Of a stretch of 64,000 nt of DNA, positions 18,493 through 27,278 are shown in pieces. The position numbers and the translations under genes are program-made. The number at the start of each line of letters is the position of its first letter. Positions within the stretch are counted from its first letter, which is position 1. Origin of the DNA: Spirobacillus cienkowskii (GTDB taxonomy: Bacteria; Bdellovibrionota_B; Oligoflexia; Silvanigrellales; Silvanigrellaceae); contig NZ_CP146516.1 of the NCBI RefSeq assembly GCF_037081835.1, positions 1,821,501 to 1,885,500 of the forward strand. The letters run 5' to 3'. The notes under the pieces are model-generated. The model worked only from the letters and a program-made list of their open reading frames with translations. It searched no databases and was not told the origin of the DNA.

Positions 18493-19482
18493 TTGCAAAA
18501 TGATGTTGACGTTTATATTATTCAAAAGCAAACCACTTTGGAACGCTATACAAAACACAATTTAAAGTTTAATTTTTATGATTACCTCATTAAAGACAAA
18601 CAAACTCCTGCGCCACTCCAATTTGCACACAATGCTCATGTAAAAAGCCGCGATATTTTGTTAAAATCCCTTGAATCACTGGGATTGTCTTACAAACTGT
18701 TCCATTTGGAAGATCTGTTAAAAAATACTATTTCATATTATGACGAAGAAATTGTAAATTCTGGATTAAAGCCCAAACGCAACCTTGTCATTTCACTTGG
18801 GGGAGATGGCACCCTGTTGCATGCAAGCCATCATGTTGGTGGCGACGTTTGCTTGCTTGGGATCAATTCATGCCCAGAACATTCTATTGGTCATCTTTGC
18901 CCTGTAATACCAGATCATATTGAAAGTGCGTTAAAGTGTTTTATCAACCAAGAATTTCATAGTAAGTCATTACGCCGTTTAAAACTGAACTTATCACGGA
19001 AGGCATCTCTTCCTTTAGCATTAAATGATGTTTTATTATGCAATAAACATCCTGCTGCGACCAGTCGCTATCAATTATCAGTTTATAATCATGCTCAAAA
19101 TAAAGAACAGCTTCAGGAAAAACAACTCTCAAGCGGCCTTTGGATTGCAACCGCGGCAGGTAGCACAGCGGCCATCGCATCTTATGGTTTTGAGCAGATT
19201 GCACTTGATTCTCCAACAATTCACATTGCCGTTCGAGAACCCTACACACCACGACATGAAAAATTTAGCCTTGAAAAGGGGAGATTAAATGGCGATGAAA
19301 ATTCAATCACATTTTTCTCAAGAATGCGCCAAGGCCTTGTTTGTGTTGATGGTCCTGACTCCTGTGCACACCTAGGATTTGGTGACACAGTTCAGCTCAG
19401 CTTGCCAGAAAAATGCTCACTCAAACTCATTCTCGACTTTTTTGGCAAAGTTCCGACCTTTCCATTTGATAAGCATAAATGA
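18493..19482 (+). CDS. nadK: NAD kinase (ATP-NAD kinase family)
   Basis: Phosphorylates NAD to NADP. The catalytic GGDGT motif is in LVISLGGDGTLLHASH near residue 102, followed by LGINSCPEHSIGHLCP; the second motif LALNDVLLCNKHPAATSRY has the conserved Asn-Asp and Ser region, and SSGLWIATAAGSTAAIASYG is the glycine-rich element. The 329 residues and the long N-terminal segment resemble the NADK2-type branch more than classical bacterial PpnK. No ATG is in frame at the start, so I take the TTG at 18493, preceded by GAAAGG. It is 35 bases after ppiD and 43 before nuoB. Confidence 0.82.
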   Translation: MQNDVDVYIIQKQTTLERYTKHNLKFNFYDYLIKDKQTPAPLQFAHNAHVKSRDILLKSLESLGLSYKLFHLEDLLKNTISYYDEEIVNSGLKPKRNLVISLGGDGTLLHASHHVGGDVCLLGINSCPEHSIGHLCPVIPDHIESALKCFINQEFHSKSLRRLKLNLSRKASLPLALNDVLLCNKHPAATSRYQLSVYNHAQNKEQLQEKQLSSGLWIATAAGSTAAIASYGFEQIALDSPTIHIAVREPYTPRHEKFSLEKGRLNGDENSITFFSRMRQGLVCVDGPDSCAHLGFGDTVQLSLPEKCSLKLILDFFGKVPTFPFDKHK

Positions 19483-19525
19483 AATGATTAGTGTAAAAGG
19501 ATTGGAAGGGAGGGCTTTTTAAACA

Positions 19526-20017
19526 ATGAAGCACCATAATTACGGAAAAGAATATTACATTACAACAAAACATAAAGAACTCGTTGCTTGGGCACGAAAA
19601 AACTCACTATGGCCTTATCCATTTGGAACCGCATGTTGCGGAATTGAGCTCATGTCTGTTATGGGTCCTAAATACGATTTGGCACGCTTTGGTGCCGAAG
19701 TTGTGCGTTTTTCTCCCAAACAAGCCAATCTTTTGATTGTAGCTGGAACTATCACAGAAAAAATGGGACCAGTGATTAAAAGAATTTATGAGCAGATGCC
19801 TGAACCAAAATGGGTCATTTCAATGGGAGCTTGCGCATCGTCTGGAGGATTTTATAGAGCCTATCATGTGATGCAAGGAATTGATAAAATCATTCCCGTT
19901 GATGTTTATATTCCTGGTTGTCCTCCAACTCCCGAAGCGGTACTCGATGGCTTTATGCAACTTCAAGAAAAAATAAAAAATGAAGCCACCGAAACTGCAA
20001 CAGAGCCGGAAAATTGA
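19526..20017 (+). CDS. nuoB: NADH-quinone oxidoreductase subunit B (NuoB), solitary
   Basis: NuoB carries the terminal N2 [4Fe-4S] cluster of respiratory complex I. All four ligands are visible: the tandem Cys in [11 protein letters not shown], Cys in [10 protein letters not shown], and Cys in [27 protein letters not shown] and [11 protein letters not shown] are family segments, and the 163 residues are normal. No other nuo gene is adjacent: nadK is upstream and an OmpR-type regulator starts within its stop codon. GGAGGG lies about 12 bases before the ATG. Sequence looks fully functional, so either complex I genes are scattered in this genome or this subunit has moved. Confidence 0.93.
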   Translation: MKHHNYGKEYYITTKHKELVAWARKNSLWPYPFGTACCGIELMSVMGPKYDLARFGAEVVRFSPKQANLLIVAGTITEKMGPVIKRIYEQMPEPKWVISMGACASSGGFYRAYHVMQGIDKIIPVDVYIPGCPPTPEAVLDGFMQLQEKIKNEATETATEPEN

Positions 20018-20760
20018 TGAAGGACGAAAAACTTCGTATTTTAATTATTGAAGACGATCGTGATTTAAATAATCTACTCAAATATACGTTAGAATCCTCA
20101 AATGACTTTGAGGTTAAGTCCCATTTTGACGGGCAAGGCGCCTATGAAATGATTGTTCAATTTCAACCAGCCCTTGTTCTATTAGATGTTATGCTCCCTA
20201 ACATTTATGGTACAGAGATTCTAAAAAATGTGCGAGAAAATCCTACCACCTCTAGCGTTTTTGTAATACTCCTCACCGCACGTTCGCAAGAACAGGATAA
20301 AGTTGAAGGTTTTGAAGCTGGAGCTGATGATTATATTACCAAACCATTTTCGCCCAAAGAATTATTATTGCGCGTTAACGCTCTTTTGCGACGCTCACAT
20401 TCAAATAAAAACTTTGTCAATATCAATAAAGATAACCAGGATAAAATTGAAGAGAATGTTAACCATAAAATTATTTCTGTTGGTTCAATAAAAATTTACC
20501 CTGACGAATTTAGAGTGACTGTTCTTAACGAAACAGTTTCGCTCACCGCAACCGAGTACCAATTGCTGATATTTTTAGCTGAAAGAGTAGGAAAACTTCA
20601 AAGCCGAGACGCTTTATTGCAAAAAGTCTGGGGCTACGAAGGGCAAGTGAATACAAGAACTGTTGATACTCATATAAAACGTTTAAGGCAAAAACTTGGA
20701 ACCGCAGGCAGCATGATCGAAACAATTCATGGCTTTGGATATCAATTAATCGAAAGCTAG
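20017..20760 (+). CDS. OmpR/PhoB-family response regulator
   Basis: Two-component transcription factor. The N-terminal receiver domain has the acidic pair in IIEDDRD, the phosphoacceptor Asp in LVLLDVMLPNIYG, the Thr in LLTARSQ and the Lys in DDYITKPFSPKELLLRV. After a polar linker of about 30 residues comes a winged-helix DNA-binding domain with LTATEYQLLIFLAERVGKLQSR, VWGY and NTRTVDTHIKRLRQKLG, ending in HGFGYQL. The ATG overlaps the nuoB stop (TGATGA), indicating translational coupling. No sensor kinase is adjacent. A PhoB role is plausible from similarity but not shown. Confidence 0.9.
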   Translation: MKDEKLRILIIEDDRDLNNLLKYTLESSNDFEVKSHFDGQGAYEMIVQFQPALVLLDVMLPNIYGTEILKNVRENPTTSSVFVILLTARSQEQDKVEGFEAGADDYITKPFSPKELLLRVNALLRRSHSNKNFVNINKDNQDKIEENVNHKIISVGSIKIYPDEFRVTVLNETVSLTATEYQLLIFLAERVGKLQSRDALLQKVWGYEGQVNTRTVDTHIKRLRQKLGTAGSMIETIHGFGYQLIES

Positions 20761-20821
20761 AACATTATTATTTAATAATTTTTCTTAAATATAGCTATAT
20801 AGATTATTTATAAACAATTTT

Positions 20822-22234
20822 TTAAAGATTACCATTTTTTAAAGAATTATAATAAGGACAAAGCAAAGAACTTGTATAAGCCATACCAGAATATAAATTT
20901 TCTTTAATTAAGGTTTTAAATCCACTATTTTCAATGGCATATTTAATATCCTGGCTTTTACAATATACAGGAGCAATTTTTTTATACATATCATAGGTTG
21001 TGCGAAAAGAAGCGCTAGCAATTACACTATATACTGCCGCGATAGATATGTAGAATATAATTATTTTTTTATATTTATCTAAAAAATCAAATTTTAATTC
21101 AGAAAGCCTTCTAAACAAAATGTAAAACGAAACAAAAAACACACAGAGCAACGAATGGTTTGGAAGTTTTTTAGTAACAGAAAATAATGATAAAAAAACT
21201 ATTATTATTGGTACAATTAAGCAAATAATATCAAATTTATCCATAATAGTTAATTTATTATTTTTAGCAAGATTTCTTACATTAAAAAGAATTGACCATC
21301 TCTTTTTTGAAAAATAAAATGATACGTTAATAAAAATAATAATAAAAGACAATAGCTCAATAATAAACAATAAAGGTATTAGGTATAAATTATCAGATAA
21401 AAATCCTTTTTCAAACCTATTATAAAGATCTCCAGTTGAAAATGACATCAGCTTATAAAATGTGTGAGGAGCATTTAATAAATTATAAAAATCTAGTTTT
21501 AAATTCTTAGATGCAGAATCTAAAAAACCCCACGTTGGCTCATCTAATTTGACAAGATTTAGTTTTATTAAAAAATAAGGATATAAAGTTAATATTGCAG
21601 GTATCTGAGAAAAAACAAGAACATTTATTCTTGGAAATGGAAATAATTTTATTAAAAAAAGTACTCCTAATAATACAATTATAATTAAAAATTGTAAGTT
21701 AGTTTGCAACGCAAGTGGAGGTATCAATAAACATAAAAATACACCAAAATTTACATGTTTTTTGTAAAAAACCAAGGTTAATCCTAAAATAACAAACAAA
21801 GAAAAAAATGTTGCCAGAGATGCATTCCAAGCATTTGAAAAATAAATATTCCAAGGAGAAAAAATAATAAACGCAAAAACATAAATATTTTTAAATTGCT
21901 TAAATAAAAAAGTAATCCATAAATATAAAAATACACAAAATATTAAATTTAAAAATTGAATATAAACTATCATCGAAAAAGGAGAGGTTGAAAAAAACAT
22001 GGGAATGCTAGCAAATAACGATTGAAAATATCCTGGAATTAAAGAATTTGAATAAACTACAGGCATCCCATGATTAATAGGGCTCATATCCTTAAATGCA
22101 TAAAATCCTAATTGCCACAATCGCGCCTCATCTTCGGTATAATGAGAATAATAGCCACAAAAAATTCTTAAAACTAAACATATTAAAAACAAACAAATAT
22201 ACCAATTATATTTTTTAATAATATTCAAAAACAT
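20822..22234 (-). CDS. GT-C-like polytopic membrane protein (putative glycosyltransferase)
   Basis: A 470-residue, very hydrophobic protein with about ten to twelve membrane segments. The first periplasmic loop contains HYTEDEARLWQLGFYAF, where the acidic pair early in loop 1 resembles the catalytic Asp/Glu of GT-C glycosyltransferases (ArnT/PMT and related). The middle has SPWNIYFSNAWNASLATFFSLFVILGL, also typical of that fold. It would move a sugar from a lipid carrier to an acceptor in the periplasm; the substrate cannot be told. It stands alone, converging with the response regulator gene, and is more AT-rich than the genes to its left. Confidence 0.6.
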   Translation of the reverse strand: MFLNIIKKYNWYICLFLICLVLRIFCGYYSHYTEDEARLWQLGFYAFKDMSPINHGMPVVYSNSLIPGYFQSLFASIPMFFSTSPFSMIVYIQFLNLIFCVFLYLWITFLFKQFKNIYVFAFIIFSPWNIYFSNAWNASLATFFSLFVILGLTLVFYKKHVNFGVFLCLLIPPLALQTNLQFLIIIVLLGVLFLIKLFPFPRINVLVFSQIPAILTLYPYFLIKLNLVKLDEPTWGFLDSASKNLKLDFYNLLNAPHTFYKLMSFSTGDLYNRFEKGFLSDNLYLIPLLFIIELLSFIIIFINVSFYFSKKRWSILFNVRNLAKNNKLTIMDKFDIICLIVPIIIVFLSLFSVTKKLPNHSLLCVFFVSFYILFRRLSELKFDFLDKYKKIIIFYISIAAVYSVIASASFRTTYDMYKKIAPVYCKSQDIKYAIENSGFKTLIKENLYSGMAYTSSLLCPYYNSLKNGNL

Positions 22235-22325
22235 TTATTTTACACCTTAATATAAAAATAAAATCTAAATATAGGTAGATAATATAATTTTAAAATAAAA
22301 TCAATCAAATTTTTTCATTTAAAGA

Positions 22326-22424
22326 ATGCTAGCAAATAATGAAAAAGGCAAGATTTTTAGAAAGCTTCTTGCAAAAGATAGTAAAATTACAGATCATACA
22401 TATGGCAGACTAAACACATGGTAA
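22326..22424 (+). CDS. Doubtful 32-codon open frame in the gap 22235-22441
   Basis: The gap between the GT-C-like gene and the pilin gene holds one short open frame (MLANNEKGKIFRKLLAKDS..., ending GRLNTW). There is no convincing ribosome-binding site and no family resemblance I recognise. It may be a gene remnant or chance. Nothing else is visible in this gap. Confidence 0.12.
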   Translation: MLANNEKGKIFRKLLAKDSKITDHTYGRLNTW

Positions 22425-22441
22425 AAGTTTGATCACACTTC

Positions 22442-22984
22442 CTAATCATCTTTCAACAATTTTAATTTTTGTGCTTGTTCCATATCTTCTTTTGATGATT
22501 GTGGTGGGTAAATTTGAGATTCAGCACATTTTTCATGACCTTCTTCTACGCCATTAGACATATAGCAATATACTTTTTTTGAATTAACTCTTTGTATATC
22601 ATAATTTCCATTATTTAAAACACGAACAAATGCAATCGCAAATCGATGAGGATCGCTGACTAAAAACATTTTTTCATGATTATTTTTTAAATACACAAGC
22701 TCATCTTTAATATATGGAGACAATTCTGTTACATTAGACACCGCTATAACTTTATTTTTAGTATTAATAAATCCACCATTTTCAAGCTTATAAGCATACA
22801 TAAGTTTATAAACACGGAATAAATTAATTCTTGATTCGGATTGCTGACCCTTTGCTTTAAAAATACTCACTTTAGGAATCACAATAATTGATAACACGGC
22901 TAGAATTGAAATTATAATCAAAACCCCTGTTGTTGTATAACCTTTATTACATTTTAATTTTATTGAATTAATTTTTTTACTCAT
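22442..22984 (-). CDS. Type IV pilin/pseudopilin-like protein lacking Glu5
   Basis: The 180-residue product has a class III leader: a short basic N-terminus ending NKG, then YTTTGVLIIISILAVLSIIVIP, the long hydrophobic N-terminal helix of type IV pilins. Cleavage after the Gly would give a mature protein starting with Tyr. Position +5 is Gly, not the near-invariant Glu, which major pilins need for packing; minor pilins and GspK-type pseudopilins can lack it. The rest is a soluble domain with a C-terminal Cys pair (VYCYM and HEKCA) that might form a disulfide. No pilus assembly genes are nearby. Confidence 0.65.
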   Translation of the reverse strand: MSKKINSIKLKCNKGYTTTGVLIIISILAVLSIIVIPKVSIFKAKGQQSESRINLFRVYKLMYAYKLENGGFINTKNKVIAVSNVTELSPYIKDELVYLKNNHEKMFLVSDPHRFAIAFVRVLNNGNYDIQRVNSKKVYCYMSNGVEEGHEKCAESQIYPPQSSKEDMEQAQKLKLLKDD

Positions 22985-23057
22985 GAATCTTATCGCGACC
23001 CCACTCTTTAAACCACTTATCGCTAGACTTTTTCTAAAATTGAATAAATATTTTAAA

Positions 23058-23087
23058 AAATATCAATACATTTAAGTATTGATATTT
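23058..23087. repeat. AT-rich inverted repeat upstream of the pilin gene
   Basis: AAATATCAATAC and GTATTGATATTT form a perfect 12-base inverted repeat with a 6-base loop. It is in the divergent region between the pilin gene (minus) and the 64-residue gene (plus). A T-rich run follows on the plus side, but no gene would be ended there, so an operator-like or structural role is as likely as a terminator. Confidence 0.4.
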
Positions 23088-23238
23088 ATTGATTTTTTTT
23101 AAAATATTTAAATTAATACAGAAACACTATAAAAATAGAGCTAAAAATTTAAAAATCACTTATCTTCAATGCAAAACTTGCCGAGTGACTAATAGAACAA
23201 TAAGATCGTAACAGAGCCCTGATTAAGAAAGAAGTTTT

Positions 23239-23433
23239 ATGGGAAGTTTTGATCCAACTGGCGACGAATATAAAAAAATTAAGGAAGTATATTTAAAGTA
23301 TATTGAAAGTTACAAAGCTCTCAACAAAAATTCAACAAAAGGTGCGACTACTTTTGCAGATTTTTATATTTATAGAACTTACATTAGTAAATACTCAGAT
23401 CCTCGTAAATTTTTTATACATACAAACCGTTAA
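23239..23433 (+). CDS. Small hypothetical protein
   Basis: A 64-residue product, MGSFDPTGDEYKKIKEVYLK..., rich in Tyr, Lys and Asp, without signal peptide or membrane segment and probably helical. I recognise no family. It has a weak GAAAGAAG site before the ATG and ends 19 bases before the lipase-like gene, so the two may be co-transcribed. Existence as a gene rests on the open frame and its spacing. Confidence 0.4.
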   Translation: MGSFDPTGDEYKKIKEVYLKYIESYKALNKNSTKGATTFADFYIYRTYISKYSDPRKFFIHTNR

Positions 23434-23452
23434 TTGATGGACTAAAAAAACA

Positions 23453-24463
23453 ATGAAAAATCAAAACTCAATTTTTGAACAACTTGAGCATGAAAATAAT
23501 GAGACTAGTGTTTTAAATTATATAAATAAATACCAAAATATTTATCTCCCCTTTTACTCTTCTCAAGGTCAAGAATACAAATTTCAAGGCGCTAATAATA
23601 TTTCAATTTCTGCAAGAATTTTTATTCATAGCACACCAAAAGGAAAATTTTTATTAACCACAGGATACAATGAGTCTCATTTAAAATATGCGGAATTTAT
23701 TATGAATTTATTTGAAATGGGCTTTTCAGTTTATTGCTTCGATCACCGAGGACAAGGTTTTTCTGAACGATTTTCTGAACAATCTAAAAGAGGGTTCGTT
23801 GACAAATTTGAACATTATATCAAAGATTTAAGCCATTTTTTTGATTATGTATCTCGTCACGACAACCCCGTATTGCCTGTACATATTATTGCGCATTCTA
23901 TGGGAGGTGCTATCAGCCTTTTAGCTTTATTAAACCAAAAAATAACACCCAAAAGCCTTGTTCTAAGCGCCCCAATGCTTGAAATTGTTCTTGGACCAAC
24001 TCGTTTACTTGAACTGCCAGTACTTTATTTATCACATCTCATGTGCCTTTTAGGTAGGAGCAAAAATTATGTTTTTGGACAAACTGATTGTATTCCATTT
24101 CGACCATTTGAAGGCAATGATGTGACCAATTCTAAAGGTCGGTATACTGCGTGGCGGAATCATATTCATGATCTCGAAGAAATGCAGCTAGGTGGGCCTA
24201 CGTTTGGCTGGATGCAGCAAGCAATACTATTTTCTAAGAAAATAAGAAAAACAAAAAACGAAATAAAAACCCCAATTCTTATTTTGCAAGCAGAAAAGGA
24301 CACCGTTGTTGCCAATGATGCTCAAACAGCATTTTGCAAAAAGCTATCAAACTGTAATTTAATTTTAGTTAATCACGCTAAACATGAGGTTTTGATGGAA
24401 GCAGATTGCATTAGAAATCAGGTACTTGAAGATATTAAAAATTTTGTGATGGGAGTGAAATAA
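23453..24463 (+). CDS. Alpha/beta hydrolase, lysophospholipase/monoacylglycerol lipase type
   Basis: Likely serine esterase acting on lysophospholipids or monoacylglycerols. The nucleophile elbow is GxSxG-type HSMGGAISLL near residue 145. FDHRGQGFSERF and SEQSKRGFVDKFEHYIKDL upstream are characteristic of the PldB/YheT-like lysophospholipase group. The catalytic Asp is probably in ILQAEKDTVV and the His in NHAKHEVLMEAD near the C-terminus. The 336 residues match PldB. No signal peptide, so cytoplasmic or membrane-associated. It ends three bases before the bidirectional terminator shared with the 5S rRNA gene. Confidence 0.82.
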   Translation: MKNQNSIFEQLEHENNETSVLNYINKYQNIYLPFYSSQGQEYKFQGANNISISARIFIHSTPKGKFLLTTGYNESHLKYAEFIMNLFEMGFSVYCFDHRGQGFSERFSEQSKRGFVDKFEHYIKDLSHFFDYVSRHDNPVLPVHIIAHSMGGAISLLALLNQKITPKSLVLSAPMLEIVLGPTRLLELPVLYLSHLMCLLGRSKNYVFGQTDCIPFRPFEGNDVTNSKGRYTAWRNHIHDLEEMQLGGPTFGWMQQAILFSKKIRKTKNEIKTPILILQAEKDTVVANDAQTAFCKKLSNCNLILVNHAKHEVLMEADCIRNQVLEDIKNFVMGVK

Positions 24464-24465
24464 AA

Positions 24466-24490
24466 AAACCTCCTATCATCTAGGAGGTTT
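24466..24490 (-). terminator. Terminator between the lipase gene and 5S rRNA
   Basis: AAACCTCCTA pairs with TAGGAGGTTT around a 5-base loop. On the minus strand it is followed by a run of T, so it ends the 5S rRNA transcript; on the plus strand it can also act, less strongly, for the lipase gene. Confidence 0.85.
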
Positions 24491-24502
24491 AAATAAGATT
24501 AA

Positions 24503-24616
24503 GGCTGCACAGAGCTACTCTTCCACACCTAAAGGTGCAGTACCATTGCCGCTGGTAGGCTTGACTTCGGAGTTCGGAATGGGATCCGGTATTTCCCCAC
24601 CGCAATCAGCACAGCC
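24503..24616 (-). rRNA. rrf: 5S ribosomal RNA, isolated
   Basis: Read on the minus strand, the RNA begins GGCTGTGCTGATTGCGGTGG and contains the universal 5S core CCCATTCCGAACTC followed by GAAGTCAAGCC, then GGTACTGCA and GGAAGAGTAGC. Its ends GGCTGTGC and GCACAGCC (first eight and complementary last bases) form helix I, which fixes the limits to about 114 bases. There is no 16S or 23S gene on either side: an aminotransferase gene lies upstream and a lipase gene downstream. A promoter-like sequence and a terminator flank it, so it is a monocistronic 5S gene. Confidence 0.93.
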
Positions 24617-24641
24617 AAATCGAGGCTATAAACTAAACCAA

Positions 24642-24670
24642 TAGGTATGTGTTTTTAATTGATAAGTCAA
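24642..24670 (-). promoter_or_regulatory. Candidate promoter of the isolated 5S rRNA gene
   Basis: On the minus strand TTGACT (24665-24670) is followed after 17 bases by TACCTA (24642-24647), about 25 bases before the mature 5S end. The -35 box is good, the -10 box weak. Read-through from the aminotransferase gene is the alternative. Confidence 0.4.
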
Positions 24671-24710
24671 GAAAAAGTAGTAAAAAAATTATTCCTAAAA
24701 AATTAATCTA

Positions 24711-25922
24711 TTATATCAATTTATTACACAAACGAACTATCCGTCTTGCTGCGTCTTCGATATTTTCTTGCCCTTGAGTCAAAGACGCTCTAAAATATCC
24801 AGGACATCCAAATGCACTCCCCGGAACACATAAAACTCCAGCATGCACAAGTTCTTCACAAAACTGTCTATCATCTTTTTGTGGAGATTTAGGAAAAACA
24901 AAAAAACCTGCATCGGGGGTTTGAGTTTTCACCCCACATTCTTCTAAAATTTTAATAAAAGACAACACTCGTTTTTGATACACTGCGACATCGACTTTAA
25001 AGTCGTAGGCATAAGGAATAAGACGCTGCATCAATCGAGGAGCGCTGACAAAACCAAGTACTCGTGAAGAGTTTCTCAACGCTTGAGAAAGATCAAATGC
25101 AAATTTATCATTTTTCCATGCAATAAACCCAATTCTTTCACCAGCCAATCCCAAATCCTTTGAAAAAGAACGAACAATCCAAGTAAATGGGTAATTTTTG
25201 AGCAAAGAATAAGAACTTTTCGAATCATAAACAATACGATAATAAGGTTCATCAGAAATTATTTGAATAACTTGGTTATATTTCTTAAGGCGCAATTTAA
25301 GAATGTCAATAATTTTTTGCAATACCTCTTCTTGATAAGCAATTCCAGCAGGGTTATTGGGACTATTTAAAACAATTAATTTTGTTTTATGAGAAATTTT
25401 TTTTTCAAAATCTTTTAGTATAGGATTATGAAAAGAATTACTTTTTACAATAATGGGTTTTGCTCCAAAGTTGTGAGTATAGGGAATATACTCGGGAAAG
25501 TAAGGAGCAAAAATTATGACCTCATCATTAGGGTCCAAAAAAGTTCTAAATAAAATTTGCAAAGCACCCGCAGCTCCAACACTTAAATAAACAGAATCAG
25601 GCGAAACATCTATTCCTTCAGATTGCGATAATCGATTCGCTAAAAATTGTCTGACCTCCATGAGCCCTGCTGCATCCATATATCTGTGATTGCCTTTTTC
25701 TTTACTACTTACTAACTCTGTTAAAATTTTTTTTAACTCTTGGGGGGGTTCTAAATCAGGATTTCCTAAAGAAAGATCAATTAAATTAAGATCTGGATTT
25801 GTTTCTTTTAATTTTTGACCTAACATAAATATTCTACGTATGTCTCCACCCATTTGAGATAGTTTATCAAATTTCTTAGAAAAGCACTTAGCTATTTTTT
25901 GTTTTTTAAATTCATTCATCAT
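24711..25922 (-). CDS. Class I/II pyridoxal-phosphate aminotransferase
   Basis: PLP-dependent aminotransferase of fold type I. Landmarks are LSLGNPDLEPP near residue 47, the LSVGAAGALQ cofactor loop, LNSPNNPAG, the SDEPYY segment, and the Schiff-base Lys in SFSKDLGLAGERIG, followed by a C-terminal FRASLTQGQENIEDA with the substrate-carboxylate Arg. At 403 residues it fits the aspartate/alanine aminotransferase subgroup, but the amino acid used cannot be decided from sequence. It lies upstream of the 5S gene and downstream of flagellin on the same strand with gaps on both sides. Confidence 0.85.
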   Translation of the reverse strand: MMNEFKKQKIAKCFSKKFDKLSQMGGDIRRIFMLGQKLKETNPDLNLIDLSLGNPDLEPPQELKKILTELVSSKEKGNHRYMDAAGLMEVRQFLANRLSQSEGIDVSPDSVYLSVGAAGALQILFRTFLDPNDEVIIFAPYFPEYIPYTHNFGAKPIIVKSNSFHNPILKDFEKKISHKTKLIVLNSPNNPAGIAYQEEVLQKIIDILKLRLKKYNQVIQIISDEPYYRIVYDSKSSYSLLKNYPFTWIVRSFSKDLGLAGERIGFIAWKNDKFAFDLSQALRNSSRVLGFVSAPRLMQRLIPYAYDFKVDVAVYQKRVLSFIKILEECGVKTQTPDAGFFVFPKSPQKDDRQFCEELVHAGVLCVPGSAFGCPGYFRASLTQGQENIEDAARRIVRLCNKLI

Positions 25923-26028
25923 TTAAAAAATCCTTAAATTAAATTTAAATTGATAAATTATAAAATAAAAAAGATATTAACTTACATAATTAAGTTAATA
26001 TCTGAAATATTATTTAAATACAAACAAA

Positions 26029-27003
26029 TTAACCTAACAAACGTAACGCAGCTCCTGGAGATTGATTTGCTTGCGACAACACAGCAACACCTGCTTGTTT
26101 AAGAATATTACTTTGAGCATACCGTGTCGTTTCTTCAGCAAAATCTGTATCACGTATACGACTATTTGCAGCAGAAAAGTTTTCACTCATAATTGCTAAG
26201 TTAGCAACTGTTGAACCTAAACGACTTTGAATCGCTCCTAAATCTGCGCGAAAACCTGCTATGGTATTGATTGCATCATCAAGTTTCGCAATCGATCGTT
26301 GAGCTTTATTTTTTGAAACTGTTGAATCTTTTACACCTTCAACGTAAACACCTGTGGAATCCTTACTATCGTCGTTACCACGACCTAATTTTAAACCCAC
26401 AGTGCTTGTATCAATTTGATCAAACTTTACTCGAATAATATTGACTGGATTTCTACCAAATGGATCTTTTATACCAATTGCGTCAACTCCTTCATACCAG
26501 TTTTTACCAACTTGAATTTCAAAAGGAGGTGTATTGATCCGATTTAACATTTTTTCATCAGGTATCTTTTTGGCAGCATTTTGGCCAATTAGTAACAAGC
26601 TCCCATTATACTCTGTAGAATTTGTAATACGATCAATTTCATCTTTTAAAGCTGTATATTCTTTATTAATAAAATTACGCTCATTGTTACCTATTGTATC
26701 AGATGCGCCTTGCACAGAAAGTTCTCTTAAACGACTTAAAATGTTACTTATTTCGTTCATCCCACCTTCGGCAACCTGTACCATTGAAATACCATCATTA
26801 GCATTTCTTTTTGCCATATTTAAACCTCTGATGTCTGCTTTTAGTTTCTCACTAATTGCAAGACCAGCTGCATCATCTGATGACTTGTTGATTCTGTAAC
26901 CAGAACTGAGTTTTTCCATAGATAGATCATTTGCAGAAGTTGAAATAGCGAGTGATCTTTGTGAGTTTAGAGATTGTATATTGGTTTGAATTCGTAAACC
27001 CAT
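26029..27003 (-). CDS. fliC: Flagellin
   Basis: Filament subunit exported by the flagellar type III apparatus. The canonical start MGLRIQTNIQSLNSQR is followed by the conserved D0/D1 segments MEKLSSGYRINKSSDDAAGLAIS, NDGISMVQVAEGGM and LRELSVQGASDT. The C-terminal D1/D0 has FRADLGAIQSRLGS and ends in ANQSPGAALRLLG. At 324 residues the variable D2/D3 region is short. GGAGGA supports the start at 27003. The frame stays open upstream to another ATG at 27066 with its own GAGGA, which would add 21 residues that flagellins lack. No other flagellar gene is adjacent. Confidence 0.96.
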   Translation of the reverse strand: MGLRIQTNIQSLNSQRSLAISTSANDLSMEKLSSGYRINKSSDDAAGLAISEKLKADIRGLNMAKRNANDGISMVQVAEGGMNEISNILSRLRELSVQGASDTIGNNERNFINKEYTALKDEIDRITNSTEYNGSLLLIGQNAAKKIPDEKMLNRINTPPFEIQVGKNWYEGVDAIGIKDPFGRNPVNIIRVKFDQIDTSTVGLKLGRGNDDSKDSTGVYVEGVKDSTVSKNKAQRSIAKLDDAINTIAGFRADLGAIQSRLGSTVANLAIMSENFSAANSRIRDTDFAEETTRYAQSNILKQAGVAVLSQANQSPGAALRLLG

Positions 27004-27278
27004 AATCTGTTTCCTCCATGAAACAATAATTTCCCCGAAGGGATTAGCAGTCATCCTGACCGCCATATTCCTCGTTTAAAAATCAGCGTAAAAGATTTAG
27101 GTTCTTAGTACGGCGACAATTAAATTTGTTTTTCAAATTTATTATGTCATCATAAACAAGGATTAAATTTTAAATCGGAGAAACTAAGCATGACTTAACT
27201 GGGCAACGATTGCATATAGCAATAAAATAGACGATTCACATTTAATTTAAACCAAAAAATTTACTCAATGAGGATTAA

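Noticed and set aside
22003-22339. Exact 16-base repeat GAATGCTAGCAAATAA at 22003-22018 and 22324-22339
   Set aside because: No extended similarity around it; one copy lies inside a coding frame. Probably chance in AT-rich DNA.
27066-27278. A sigma-28 type promoter before flagellin
   Set aside because: A GCCGTACTAA segment near 27105-27115 (minus strand) slightly resembles the -10 element, but no TAAA-type -35 box lies at the right distance.
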